A stretch of DNA of 57,361 nt from Bacillota bacterium (GTDB lineage Bacteria; Bacillota; Clostridia; Oscillospirales; Ruminococcaceae), in NCBI GenBank assembly GCA_023457355.1, contig JAEWLW010000061.1:1-57361 (forward strand). Direction: 5' to 3'. Under the pieces are notes generated by a model. It made no database searches. It worked only from the letters and a program-made list of their open reading frames with translations, and was not told the DNA's origin. Position numbers and translations under genes: made by a program. Below are positions 33,082-40,456 of this stretch, piece after piece; within the stretch, counting starts at the first letter, position 1, and each line of letters begins with the position of its first letter.

Positions 33082-33526
33082 AACAAACTCCCTTCTGCCG
33101 CTGCGCCGGCATGCGTATATGACAAGTTTAACGCCGCGCATATAGGCTGCGGGCCTTTGCGCAAGGTTAAACATTGCTTTTGGATAATAATTTATGCGCG
33201 CGATTCTGCCGTCATAACCGCCTTGCCCCCGCCCGATACGGCGGGTTGACGCACAGGCGTTATGCAAAAACCGGTTTTTATGGATAACTATGCTATTTTA
33301 TTATTATATCGTTTTACATACAAAATATCAATTGCCAGACTTTTTTTAACATCTTTTTCGCGTTGGCTGCGTATAATGGTAGAAGCTATTTTAACCGCGC
33401 CCGGCTAAAAAAGACGCTGAATTTTTTAGCCGCAGAACGAAATAAGTCGGGTTCGTACCATAAGCGCCAGGCAATGTGCGCTTGTGGTATTCCTAAATTG
33501 TTGTTACGGCAAAGGAGACATGAACG
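33082..33526. other. Divergent promoter region between murD and the 39-codon gene
   Basis: A plus-strand TATAAT (33372-33377) lies upstream of the small gene, with TTAACA (33346-33351) at a long 20-base spacing, so the -35 is uncertain. The stretch 33270-33360 is AT-rich. No other gene was seen; the overlapping 66-codon frame at 33363 lacks a Shine-Dalgarno. Confidence 0.45.
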
Positions 33527-33646
33527 ATGGAACAAAATGAAAATGACTGCGATGTATTGTTAAATTTTATGGAATGGTTCGAAGTACAGGGCGATATCGA
33601 CGACTTTGTGTTTTATGACCAGGTTGCCCTGATAAGTGAAAAGTAA
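33527..33646 (+). CDS. Small acidic protein of 39 residues
   Basis: The frame encodes 39 residues beginning MEQNENDCDVLLNFMEW and ending FYDQVALISEK, rich in Asp and Glu and with one Cys. AAAGGAG lies 9 bases before the ATG, and a strong intrinsic terminator begins at the base after the stop codon. This close fit of ribosome binding site, frame and terminator argues for a real gene although it is below usual ORF cut-offs. No family is recognised. It is transcribed divergently from murD. Confidence 0.68.
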   Translation: MEQNENDCDVLLNFMEWFEVQGDIDDFVFYDQVALISEK

Positions 33647-33685
33647 GCCCGGGCAGAAGCCACCTTCTGCCCGGGTTTTGCTTTT
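33647..33685 (+). terminator. Terminator of the 39-codon gene
   Basis: GCCCGGGCAGAAG (33647-33659) and CTTCTGCCCGGGT (33664-33676) form a 12-13-bp stem with a 4-base loop, followed by TTTGCTTTT. It starts directly after the TAA and faces the convergent C26 gene. Confidence 0.9.
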
Positions 33686-33708
33686 GCCTCAACAGTGCCT
33701 CCGCCAGG

Positions 33709-34425
33709 TTAGTGCTGTTGTTGGCACTGTTTGATAAAACTTAAAAACAGCGGTGCCGAATCAGGCCCGTGGTGCACGAACCGGTCGGTGCCGGTCATGC
33801 GCTCGGGGTGCCACTGCACCGCCGAGACCGGCAGCGAGACATGCTCCATCGCCTCGATAACTTCGCCGCAGGTTGCGGTGCAGACCAAGCCTGCCGCCAT
33901 CGCCTTAACCGACTGGTGATGATAGCTGTTGGTCATCATCCTGCCGCCACAAAGCGCATGCAGCTGTGAGCCGGGCATGATGTCGACCGTATGCACACAG
34001 TCGTGCGGTTTTTCGCCCCCGCTGTGCACAGCCCCGAGCTGGCTGGGCAGGTCTTGCCATAAAGTGCCGCCGAAATAGCAGTTGATAACCTGAATGCCGC
34101 GGCAGATGCCAAACACCGGCTTTTTTGCGTTGACAAAATGCTCCAGCAATTTATATTCCATGGCGTCACGCTGTAAATCGACGGCGCCGCACTCGGGCAG
34201 CTTCTCTTCACCGTAAAGCGCCGGGTCAATATCCGGCCCGCCGGTGAGCAGCAGACCGTGAGCCAGTGCAGCCATTTCCCCCGCCAGCTCGCCGTTATCC
34301 AGCGGCAGCAGCGGTATGCCGCCCGCGCGGGTAACGGCATCGGCATAGTTCTGATAAAGATATCGGCGGTTTTGTCCGTTTTTTGATACTTCGTATCCCG
34401 CGGTAAGTAAAATCAGCGGTTTCAT
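33709..34425 (-). CDS. Peptidase C26 / gamma-glutamyl-GABA hydrolase-like class I amidotransferase
   Basis: A 238-residue PuuD-like protein. The nucleophile Cys is in FGICRG (about 126-131), the catalytic His-Glu pair in QWHPE (about 204-208), and the LLLTGGPDIDPALY loop (about 58-71) is characteristic. These enzymes cleave gamma-glutamyl amide bonds, as in putrescine breakdown, but no other puu gene is near, so the substrate is open. The ATG overlaps the trmB stop by 4 bases (ATGA), indicating co-translation with trmB. Confidence 0.9.
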   Translation of the reverse strand: MKPLILLTAGYEVSKNGQNRRYLYQNYADAVTRAGGIPLLPLDNGELAGEMAALAHGLLLTGGPDIDPALYGEEKLPECGAVDLQRDAMEYKLLEHFVNAKKPVFGICRGIQVINCYFGGTLWQDLPSQLGAVHSGGEKPHDCVHTVDIMPGSQLHALCGGRMMTNSYHHQSVKAMAAGLVCTATCGEVIEAMEHVSLPVSAVQWHPERMTGTDRFVHHGPDSAPLFLSFIKQCQQQH

Positions 34426-35090
34426 CCATTTCCCTCCGGCAGCACGGCGACAATATAATGGATGGGCAAGCCCATTTCACGAAACATGCGCTCGTGCTCT
34501 GTCATAATAGCCGATGCCGCGTGTGCAATCGGCAGATCAACAATATGTTCAATGATCTTAAAGCCGCATTCGGTCAGGTATTCTGCGGTCGCTTCAAACA
34601 GAATGTCGTCGTCGGTCTTAAACACCAGCTCCTTCCCCGGGAGCAAAAACTTTTTATAGAGCGCCAGTTGCCTGGGGTGGGTAAGCCGGTGCTTAAAGTC
34701 GCGCTTTTTGGGCCAGGGGTTACAAAAATTGATATAAATCCGCGCGATGCGATCCTCCGGCCCCAGCATGTGGTCTATCCATTCTATGTTGTGGGCCGCA
34801 ATTCGGAGATTATCCACCGCACGGCCGCCCTCAGAATAGACCCGTTCCGCATTGCGTTTGGCAAGCCCAAGCACCTCACTTTTTAAATCGACGGCCAGAA
34901 AATTAATATCGGGTTTTTCAAACGCCTTTTGCGCAATAAACCCGCCTTTTCCGCACCCCAGCTCCAAATGCAGCGGTTGTTGCCGGTCAAATGCCGCATT
35001 CCAATGCCCACGCCAGTCATCGGGGCAATCTATGACAAAAGGGCTCGCGGCCAGTTCCGGACGGGCCCAGGATTTTCTTCTGATTCGCAT
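34422..35090 (-). CDS. trmB: tRNA (guanine-N7-)-methyltransferase
   Basis: About 222 residues; methylates G46 in the variable loop of tRNAs using S-adenosylmethionine. It starts MRIRRKSWARPEL, has the SAM loop LELGCGKGGFI (about 45-55), FLAVDLKSEV (about 66-75) and the family signature INFCNPWPKKRDFKHRLTHP (about 132-151). The start at 35090 is chosen because GGAGG lies exactly 6 bases upstream; earlier in-frame ATGs at 35096 and 35123 overlap or precede that Shine-Dalgarno. It is co-transcribed with the C26 hydrolase gene. Confidence 0.95.
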   Translation of the reverse strand: MRIRRKSWARPELAASPFVIDCPDDWRGHWNAAFDRQQPLHLELGCGKGGFIAQKAFEKPDINFLAVDLKSEVLGLAKRNAERVYSEGGRAVDNLRIAAHNIEWIDHMLGPEDRIARIYINFCNPWPKKRDFKHRLTHPRQLALYKKFLLPGKELVFKTDDDILFEATAEYLTECGFKIIEHIVDLPIAHAASAIMTEHERMFREMGLPIHYIVAVLPEGNG

Positions 35091-35314
35091 TCGCATCCTC
35101 CATGCTAAACACCTTTGGGACACGCCGCATTCGCCGCATCCTCAGTAGCATTAGTATATAGCAAACACCTTGCCTGTGCAAGAGGTTTTGGCCTGCTGCC
35201 AAAGCATGTGCCATCTGCCGCGCACTTTATGGAGCGCCTATGCGTGCATACATCCCACGTTTTACACATAAAATTGTGTCGAATGTGTGAAATTTTAACT
35301 AAATTCATTTTTAT

Positions 35315-35339
35315 ATACATTTTTCGGTAGAAAATGTAT
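35315..35339 (+). promoter_or_regulatory. Palindrome upstream of the DUF1576 gene
   Basis: ATACATTTT (35315-35323) and AAAATGTAT (35331-35339) are perfect inverted arms around TCGGTAG, followed about 12 bases later by the -10-like TGATAAAAT. It may be an operator at the promoter. The remaining bases from 35091 to 35394 hold no gene. Confidence 0.4.
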
Positions 35340-35394
35340 CGGAAGTCTGATAAAATAACGGTAATAATTTTGCAAGTTTAAGAAAGGATCCTGC

Positions 35395-36675
35395 ATGACA
35401 AAGCTATATGACGCCGTTTCTGTCCCTAATAATGCTCAGATCGCAAAACGAATGTGCTTTATTCTTGCACTTTCGCTTATTGTCGCCGGCTTTGCCCTGG
35501 AAACGCCAAAAAACATCTTAGACGGACTTGTCGCATATATTCTATGCTCAGACATTTTAATCACCGACTATTTTGTCATCGGTTCAATAGGCGCGGCACT
35601 GGTGAACGCCGGCATCGTGACCCTGATTTCCATTGGCCTGACCCTGTTAATTAAGACGCCCTACAACGGCGGCACCATCTCGATGATGTTTTTGATGGCC
35701 GGTTTTTCACTCTTTGGGAAAAACCCCCTCAATATCCTGCCGTTTTTTCTCGGCGTCTGGATTTACGCAAAGGTTAAAGGCCAGCCGATGGCACGCTACA
35801 CCAACGCCGCGCTCTTTTCTACAACGCTGGCGCCGATTGTCAGCGACATACTGTTAAAAACGCCCGTACATTTGATGCTGCGAATTTTACTGGCCGTGGG
35901 CGTTGGCACCCTGATCGGTTACATTATCATCCCTTTGGCTGAACACTCCTTTTCGGCCCACATGGGTTACACCCTTTTTAACTACGGCTTTACCGGCGGG
36001 CTGATGGCGTTGATGATTGCCTCGGTAACGCAGGCGATGGGCGGTTCTATTCAAACTGCCATGATCTGGTATTCCGGTGTTCCCCTCTCCATGTTTGTTT
36101 ATCTGGTTGTATTGATTATTGCACTGATTGTTTATGGCTTTGTGCTGTGCAGCTTTAACCTGCCGGCTTACTGGCGCCTTATGCGTCACTCGGGGCGCTC
36201 CCCCACCGACTTTGTCATCACCGACGGCATTGGCGCAACGATGATCAATATGGGGGCCATGGGCATTGTGTCCCTGGGCTATGTCATGCTGGTGGGTGGG
36301 GACCTCAACGGCCCCGTGTGCGGCGCCATCCTCACCGCAATTGGTTTTGGCGCGGCCGGTGAGCATCCAAAGAACACCGTGCCCATCATGTTTGGCGTTT
36401 GGATCGCCTCCCACATGATGGTGCCCACCCAGACGGACCCCGGCATGCTTTTGGCGGCACTGTTTGGCACTGCCCTCGCCCCCGTCGCGGGTCAGTTCGG
36501 GTGGTATTACGGCATTATTGCCGGCTTTTTGCACGCGGCGGTTGTGCTGGCGGTTGGCGCGCCCTGCGGTGGCTACAACCTTTACAACAACGGCTTTGCC
36601 GCCGGTCTCGTTGCACTGGTCATGGTGTCGTTAATTCAGGGTGTTTCGCGCAAGTGGCGCAACGCGGACCGCTGA
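35395..36675 (+). CDS. DUF1576 integral membrane protein
   Basis: A 426-residue, very hydrophobic protein with about 11-12 membrane segments. The pattern fits DUF1576 (PF07613). Two halves look alike: NGGTISMMFLMAGFSLFGKNP in the first, and AAGEHPKNTVPIMFGV in the second, plus the paired ALFSTTLAPIVSD and ALFGTALAPVAGQ motifs, which suggest an internal duplication as in transporters. Substrate unknown. AAAGGATCC lies about 5 bases before the ATG. It forms its own transcript with a terminator at 36731. Confidence 0.8.
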   Translation: MTKLYDAVSVPNNAQIAKRMCFILALSLIVAGFALETPKNILDGLVAYILCSDILITDYFVIGSIGAALVNAGIVTLISIGLTLLIKTPYNGGTISMMFLMAGFSLFGKNPLNILPFFLGVWIYAKVKGQPMARYTNAALFSTTLAPIVSDILLKTPVHLMLRILLAVGVGTLIGYIIIPLAEHSFSAHMGYTLFNYGFTGGLMALMIASVTQAMGGSIQTAMIWYSGVPLSMFVYLVVLIIALIVYGFVLCSFNLPAYWRLMRHSGRSPTDFVITDGIGATMINMGAMGIVSLGYVMLVGGDLNGPVCGAILTAIGFGAAGEHPKNTVPIMFGVWIASHMMVPTQTDPGMLLAALFGTALAPVAGQFGWYYGIIAGFLHAAVVLAVGAPCGGYNLYNNGFAAGLVALVMVSLIQGVSRKWRNADR

Positions 36676-36730
36676 GCCCAGGGCCTGAATCTCTTCAAAC
36701 ACCTATTCGTCCCCACCCTTTGGTTCCTAT

Positions 36731-36761
36731 AAGACAGGCAGTTTTGCCTGTCTTATTTTTT
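36731..36761 (+). terminator. Terminator of the DUF1576 gene
   Basis: AAGACAGGCA (36731-36740) and TGCCTGTCTT (36745-36754) form a perfect 10-bp stem with loop GTTT, followed by ATTTTTT. Confidence 0.93.
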
Positions 36762-36892
36762 GCCATGCTATAGCCCGCGAGACTTAACACAGCATGATCC
36801 ATGTGCCGGTTTTAACAACGCTTTTAAAATTTAGGGGCTTTTCTTTTGCGATACGGTGCGTTATGATAAGCAATGAAAGGACGGATGTAAAG

Positions 36893-37081
36893 ATGTCATT
36901 AACCATGAGCGCCGTGGGCTTTGCCCTTTGTCTCGCGCTGATTATGATCTGTGTCATCATCGACAAAAAAAGCGGTGAAGACCGCTGCCGGCTGATTATC
37001 TCCATAACCGGCATCGTGGCGATGATGTGCCTGTTTTTTTTGCTGGTCAATCTGCTGATTGCCGCGGGCGTTCTCAAATGA
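36893..37081 (+). CDS. Small two-helix membrane protein
   Basis: A 62-residue protein with two hydrophobic segments (about 5-21 and 36-59) joined by a short charged loop (DKKSGEDRCR), so both ends face the same side. The start at 36893 has AAAGGA 11 bases upstream; an in-frame ATG at 36863 is a possible alternative and the frame is open further up, but without a Shine-Dalgarno. A strong terminator follows 28 bases after the stop. No family was recognised. Confidence 0.65.
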   Translation: MSLTMSAVGFALCLALIMICVIIDKKSGEDRCRLIISITGIVAMMCLFFLLVNLLIAAGVLK

Positions 37082-37109
37082 AGCCTGTTTTATAACGCTG
37101 CTCAAAACA

Positions 37110-37155
37110 AAAACGCTGCCGACCAAGGTTCGACCTTTATCGGCAGCGTTTTCTG
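37110..37155 (+). terminator. Terminator of the small membrane protein gene
   Basis: AAAACGCTGCCGA (37110-37122) and TCGGCAGCGTTTT (37140-37152) form a 13-bp stem; the loop holds a smaller AAGGT/ACCTT hairpin. The plus-strand exit is TTTTCTG. Bases 37156-37352 show no gene. Confidence 0.85.
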
Positions 37156-37352
37156 TTATGATGGATTTCGCTTCAAAAAACCGGTGCGAACCCCGGCGTT
37201 CTTTGGCCGTTAATACGGGTACCCGACAAAACAGTACATAGATTGGCGCGGCACTTTTTAACCTTCAGGAAACGGATACAGGCGGATCGGCGCCTGCCAA
37301 AGACGCTGCCGCCGAATGGCGGAAAAGGCGCCCGTCAAAAACAACTGCCGTT

Positions 37353-37820
37353 TTATGGAAGCTTCGTAGGAGGCTGCGTTTTAAACGCCTTGGCCATTTG
37401 CTGATAGGGAAGCTCTTCAAAGCCCATTTTTCGGTACAGGCTTTTCGCCCGTGCATTATCCGGCGCTATCTCCAGGCGCATACGCGCAAGCGTTGGGCCA
37501 TATTCCGTTTCAACAGCCGCAAAAAGCGCGCTGCCCAGCCCGCGCGAACGATATTCGGGCAAAATGTATGCCTCTTCAATCCAAACCGTCAATCCCCCGC
37601 CTTCGCATGAGAAAGTTTTGGCCACCAATGCATAACCGGCGGGATTCCCCTCACATGTTAAAATGTAGCCGACCGCATAGACATCGGAACGCATCATTTC
37701 ATCAAAAGTGGCCTCGATATTTTCCTTCGGGATAGCGTGATGTACCGCATCGGAGCTGTAAAACTGCTGCGCCAGTGCAATGTAAGTTTCACGGTCCTCC
37801 GGTTCCACCTTTCTGACCAC
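37353..37820 (-). CDS. GNAT-family N-acetyltransferase
   Basis: About 155 residues. It contains WIEEAYILPEYRSRGLGSAL with the acetyl-CoA P-loop (RSRGLGSAL), then RLEIAPDNARAKSLYRKMGF, the usual end of the GNAT fold. The start is taken as the GTG at 37820 (VVRKVEPEDR, the common GNAT opening); GGGAGG lies about 12 bases upstream, rather far. The open frame extends to 37874, into the hairpin after gap, so the longer version is unlikely. It may be read through from the GAPDH gene 93 bases upstream. Substrate unknown. Confidence 0.78.
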   Translation of the reverse strand: MVRKVEPEDRETYIALAQQFYSSDAVHHAIPKENIEATFDEMMRSDVYAVGYILTCEGNPAGYALVAKTFSCEGGGLTVWIEEAYILPEYRSRGLGSALFAAVETEYGPTLARMRLEIAPDNARAKSLYRKMGFEELPYQQMAKAFKTQPPTKLP

Positions 37821-37850
37821 TTGTTCTACGGCTCCCTCCCGCCTAATTTT

Positions 37851-37882
37851 AAGGAAGGGTGAAACAGCTTGCACCCTTCCTT
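37851..37882 (-). terminator. Hairpin between gap and the GNAT gene
   Basis: AAGGAAGGGTG (37851-37861) pairs perfectly with CACCCTTCCTT (37872-37882). The minus-strand exit is AAAATTAGG, with no U-run, so it may slow or protect transcripts rather than end them. Confidence 0.45.
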
Positions 37883-37912
37883 CCGGCTTTAATCTATAAA
37901 TACAATCAGCGG

Positions 37913-38929
37913 CTACTGTGCATCCACGGCAGCCATGTGCTCTGCGAGCATGAGCACCTTATTGGAATAACCCCATTCATTATCATACCAGGCCAGCAGC
38001 TTAATAAAATTATCGTCGATCATGATACCGGAGCTGGCGTCAAAGTTGCAGGTATGGGTATCGCCGAGAAAATCCAGCGAAACCACCTGTTCGTCATAGT
38101 AGGCCATAATGCCCTTCATATGGGTTTCGGTCGCCTTTTTGACGGCGGCACAAACCTCGTCATAGGTCGTCGATTTTTGCACGCGTACCGTCAGGTCTAC
38201 CACCGAAACGTCGGCCGCGGGAATTCGAAAAGACATGCCCGTCAGCTTGCCCTTCACCTCGGGGATAACCAGACCGCACGCCTTTGCAGCACCGGTTGTG
38301 GAGGGAATAATATTCCCGAAAACCGAACGGCCGGTGCGCCAGTCTTTCATGGAGCGGGCATCCACAACCTTTTGCTTGGCCGTTGCCGAATGGATGGTGG
38401 ACATAAGCCCCTGAATAATGCCAAATTCGTCATGAACCACCTTAACAAGCGGCGCAAGGCAGTTTGTGGTGCAGGAGGCATTGGAAACCACCGTCATGTC
38501 GCTGGTATAGCTGGTGTGGTTGACGCCCATAACAAAGGTCGGGGCGTTATCCTTGGCCGGCGCAGTGATTACAACCTTTTTAGCACCCGCCGACAGATGG
38601 GCAGCCGATTTTTCTGCCGTGACATAAGCGCCGGTCGACTCGACGATATATTCAGCGCCCACGGCACCCCACGGTACATTGGCAGCGTCCGCCTCGCTGA
38701 AAACGGGAACCTGAACGCCGTTAAAGCACAATCCTTTTTCGTACACCTCTACGGTGCCGGGGTAGCGGCCAAACGTGGAGTCGTACTTCATCATATATTT
38801 CATATACTCAAGGTCTACATTGCGGTAATTGACAGCGCAGACTTCAAAACGCTCGGGCATCGCCAACGCCTGCCGCAGCACGACTCTGCCAATTCTTCCA
38901 AAGCCGTTAATGCCTAGTTTAACTGCCAT
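37913..38929 (-). CDS. Glyceraldehyde-3-phosphate dehydrogenase paralogue with altered cofactor site
   Basis: A 338-residue type I GAPDH. The nucleotide loop INGFGRIGR (about 7-15), catalytic Cys in SNASCTTNC (about 150-158), catalytic His in STIHSATAKQ (about 177-186) and WYDNEWGYS near the end are all present. Where NAD-specific enzymes have an Asp after the second strand (IND in the neighbour), this one reads VNYRNVD, lacking the Asp that binds the adenosine ribose, so it may accept NADP or prefer the gluconeogenic direction, as GapB of Bacillus does. AGGAGG lies 9 bases before the ATG. It is 250 bases downstream of the second paralogue. Confidence 0.93.
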   Translation of the reverse strand: MAVKLGINGFGRIGRVVLRQALAMPERFEVCAVNYRNVDLEYMKYMMKYDSTFGRYPGTVEVYEKGLCFNGVQVPVFSEADAANVPWGAVGAEYIVESTGAYVTAEKSAAHLSAGAKKVVITAPAKDNAPTFVMGVNHTSYTSDMTVVSNASCTTNCLAPLVKVVHDEFGIIQGLMSTIHSATAKQKVVDARSMKDWRTGRSVFGNIIPSTTGAAKACGLVIPEVKGKLTGMSFRIPAADVSVVDLTVRVQKSTTYDEVCAAVKKATETHMKGIMAYYDEQVVSLDFLGDTHTCNFDASSGIMIDDNFIKLLAWYDNEWGYSNKVLMLAEHMAAVDAQ

Positions 38930-39115
38930 TATGAAACTCCTCCTGTTACAATCATAGCGCTCCGCTGCTATTGTAGCACGGCCCGGTTGATGTGGCTAGA
39001 GCCCAGATGACAATATATTGACGGAATTGATTCAACATTTTGGTGAGTTTCTCGATCGAATCGGCAATTTGTAATCTTTACTATTTTTTTGGCATACGAT
39101 TTTATTTAAATGTAC

Positions 39116-39161
39116 CAAAAGCAGCCCTACCGAGAATTTTCTTCCCAGTATGGCTGCTTTG
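39116..39161 (-). terminator. Terminator between the two GAPDH genes
   Basis: AAAGCAGCC and GGCTGCTTT form the core of a stem between 39116 and 39161 with one internal mismatch; the minus-strand exit is TTTTGG. It lies about 20 bases after the stop of the upstream GAPDH gene, so the two paralogues probably have separate transcripts. Confidence 0.7.
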
Positions 39162-39179
39162 CACAAAACCTGATAAATT

Positions 39180-40193
39180 TTACTGCGCGTCAACCTGCGC
39201 CATATGCCCGATAAGCATGAGTACTTTGTTGGAATAGCCCCACTCGTTATCGTACCAGCTGACCAGTTTAACAAACTTTTCGTTGAGCAGAATGCTGGCC
39301 TTGGCGTCAAAAATAGAAGTGTGCGGATCTGTGATAAAATCGGAGGAAACCACCTCTTCATCGGTGTAGCACATAATGCCCTTCATGTCGCCCGCCGCGG
39401 CCTTTTTAACGGCCTCGCAGATCGCTTCCATCGTCGCGGGTTTCTCAAGGCGTGCGGTCAGGTCCACAACTGAGACATCCAGCGTCGGAACGCGGAACGA
39501 CATGCCAGTCAGCTTGCCGTTCAATTCGGGAATTACCTTACCCACCGCCTTGGCGGCGCCGGTTGATGACGGGATGATGTTGGCCGAAGCCGCTCTGCCG
39601 CCGCGCCAATCCTTCTTGGAAGGACCGTCCACCGTCTTCTGCGTTGCAGTCGTCGAATGAACCGTCGTCATCAGGCCTTCCACAATGCCAAACTCATCGT
39701 GAATGACCTTCGCCAAAGGCGCTAAGCAATTGGTGGTGCAGGAAGCATTGGAGACGATGTCCATATCCTTGGTATAAGTGTTATTGTTGACGCCCATAAC
39801 AAACATGGGGGCATCCTTTGAGGGTGCAGAAATAACAACCTTCTTGGCGCCGCCTGCAAAGTGCGCCTTTGCCTTATCCATGGTGGTGAATACGCCGGTG
39901 GATTCAACAATATACGCCGCTCCACAGTCACGCCATGCAATCTCAGCCGGATCTTTACACTCAAACACCGTGATCGCTTTACCGTTTACGACCAGCTTGC
40001 CATCCTGTGCTGTAACACTGCCGTCAAACCGGCCATGGATGGTATCGTATTTAACCATATAGGCCATATACTCCGGATCAATAAACGGATCGTTGATGCC
40101 GACAACTTCATACTTTTCCGGCTGTGCGACAGCAGCACGGAAAACCAGGCGGCCGATGCGCCCAAAACCATTAATGCCGATCTTTATTGCCAC
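39180..40193 (-). CDS. gap: Glyceraldehyde-3-phosphate dehydrogenase, NAD type
   Basis: A 337-residue glycolytic GAPDH. INGFGRIGR, VVGINDPFIDPEYM with the NAD-selecting Asp, catalytic Cys in SNASCTTNC, His in TTVHSTTATQKTVDGPSKKDWRGGR (only part is diagnostic), and WYDNEWGYSNKV are all standard. The start is a GTG (MAIKIGING) with AAAGGATG 8 bases upstream. A well-matched promoter precedes it. As the canonical copy it is likely the main glycolytic enzyme, with the diverged copy downstream taking another role. Confidence 0.95.
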   Translation of the reverse strand: MAIKIGINGFGRIGRLVFRAAVAQPEKYEVVGINDPFIDPEYMAYMVKYDTIHGRFDGSVTAQDGKLVVNGKAITVFECKDPAEIAWRDCGAAYIVESTGVFTTMDKAKAHFAGGAKKVVISAPSKDAPMFVMGVNNNTYTKDMDIVSNASCTTNCLAPLAKVIHDEFGIVEGLMTTVHSTTATQKTVDGPSKKDWRGGRAASANIIPSSTGAAKAVGKVIPELNGKLTGMSFRVPTLDVSVVDLTARLEKPATMEAICEAVKKAAAGDMKGIMCYTDEEVVSSDFITDPHTSIFDAKASILLNEKFVKLVSWYDNEWGYSNKVLMLIGHMAQVDAQ

Positions 40194-40244
40194 TCTAGTT
40201 ACATCCTTTCAAAAATATATTATCTGAAGTTCTATTTTGTTTAT

Positions 40245-40273
40245 TTTATATCACACAATTTGGTAATTGACAA
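40245..40273 (-). promoter_or_regulatory. Promoter of the canonical gap gene
   Basis: Minus strand TTGTCA (40273-40268), 17-base spacer, TATAAA (40250-40245), leaving a leader of about 45 bases before the GTG. Confidence 0.75.
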
Positions 40274-40392
40274 TAGTTATTCAATATTTTCGTGCAATAT
40301 GTACAGTTTTTAAGATTTTTTTTGGAAATCAGTTCCGCGTTGGAAGGATCGGAAGCCTAATTTCCTTAATTTAGAACTTTTGTCAAATTACG

Positions 40393-40421
40393 TTGTTTCG
40401 TGTCGAAAACTATGTTACTAT
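40393..40421 (+). promoter_or_regulatory. Promoter of the sensor-kinase-like gene
   Basis: TTGTTT (40393-40398), 17-base spacer, TACTAT (40416-40421). The transcript should start near 40428, upstream of the AAAAGGGG at 40441 that fits a start near 40457. Confidence 0.55.
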
Positions 40422-40456
40422 ATAGATAAAATATCGCATAAAAAGGGGTTGATTTT

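Noticed and set aside
37859..38917. 352-codon plus-strand frame opposite the GAPDH gene
   Set aside because: It is antisense to a complete, well-conserved gap gene, with His/Asn/Gly-rich composition and no Shine-Dalgarno; a codon-bias shadow.
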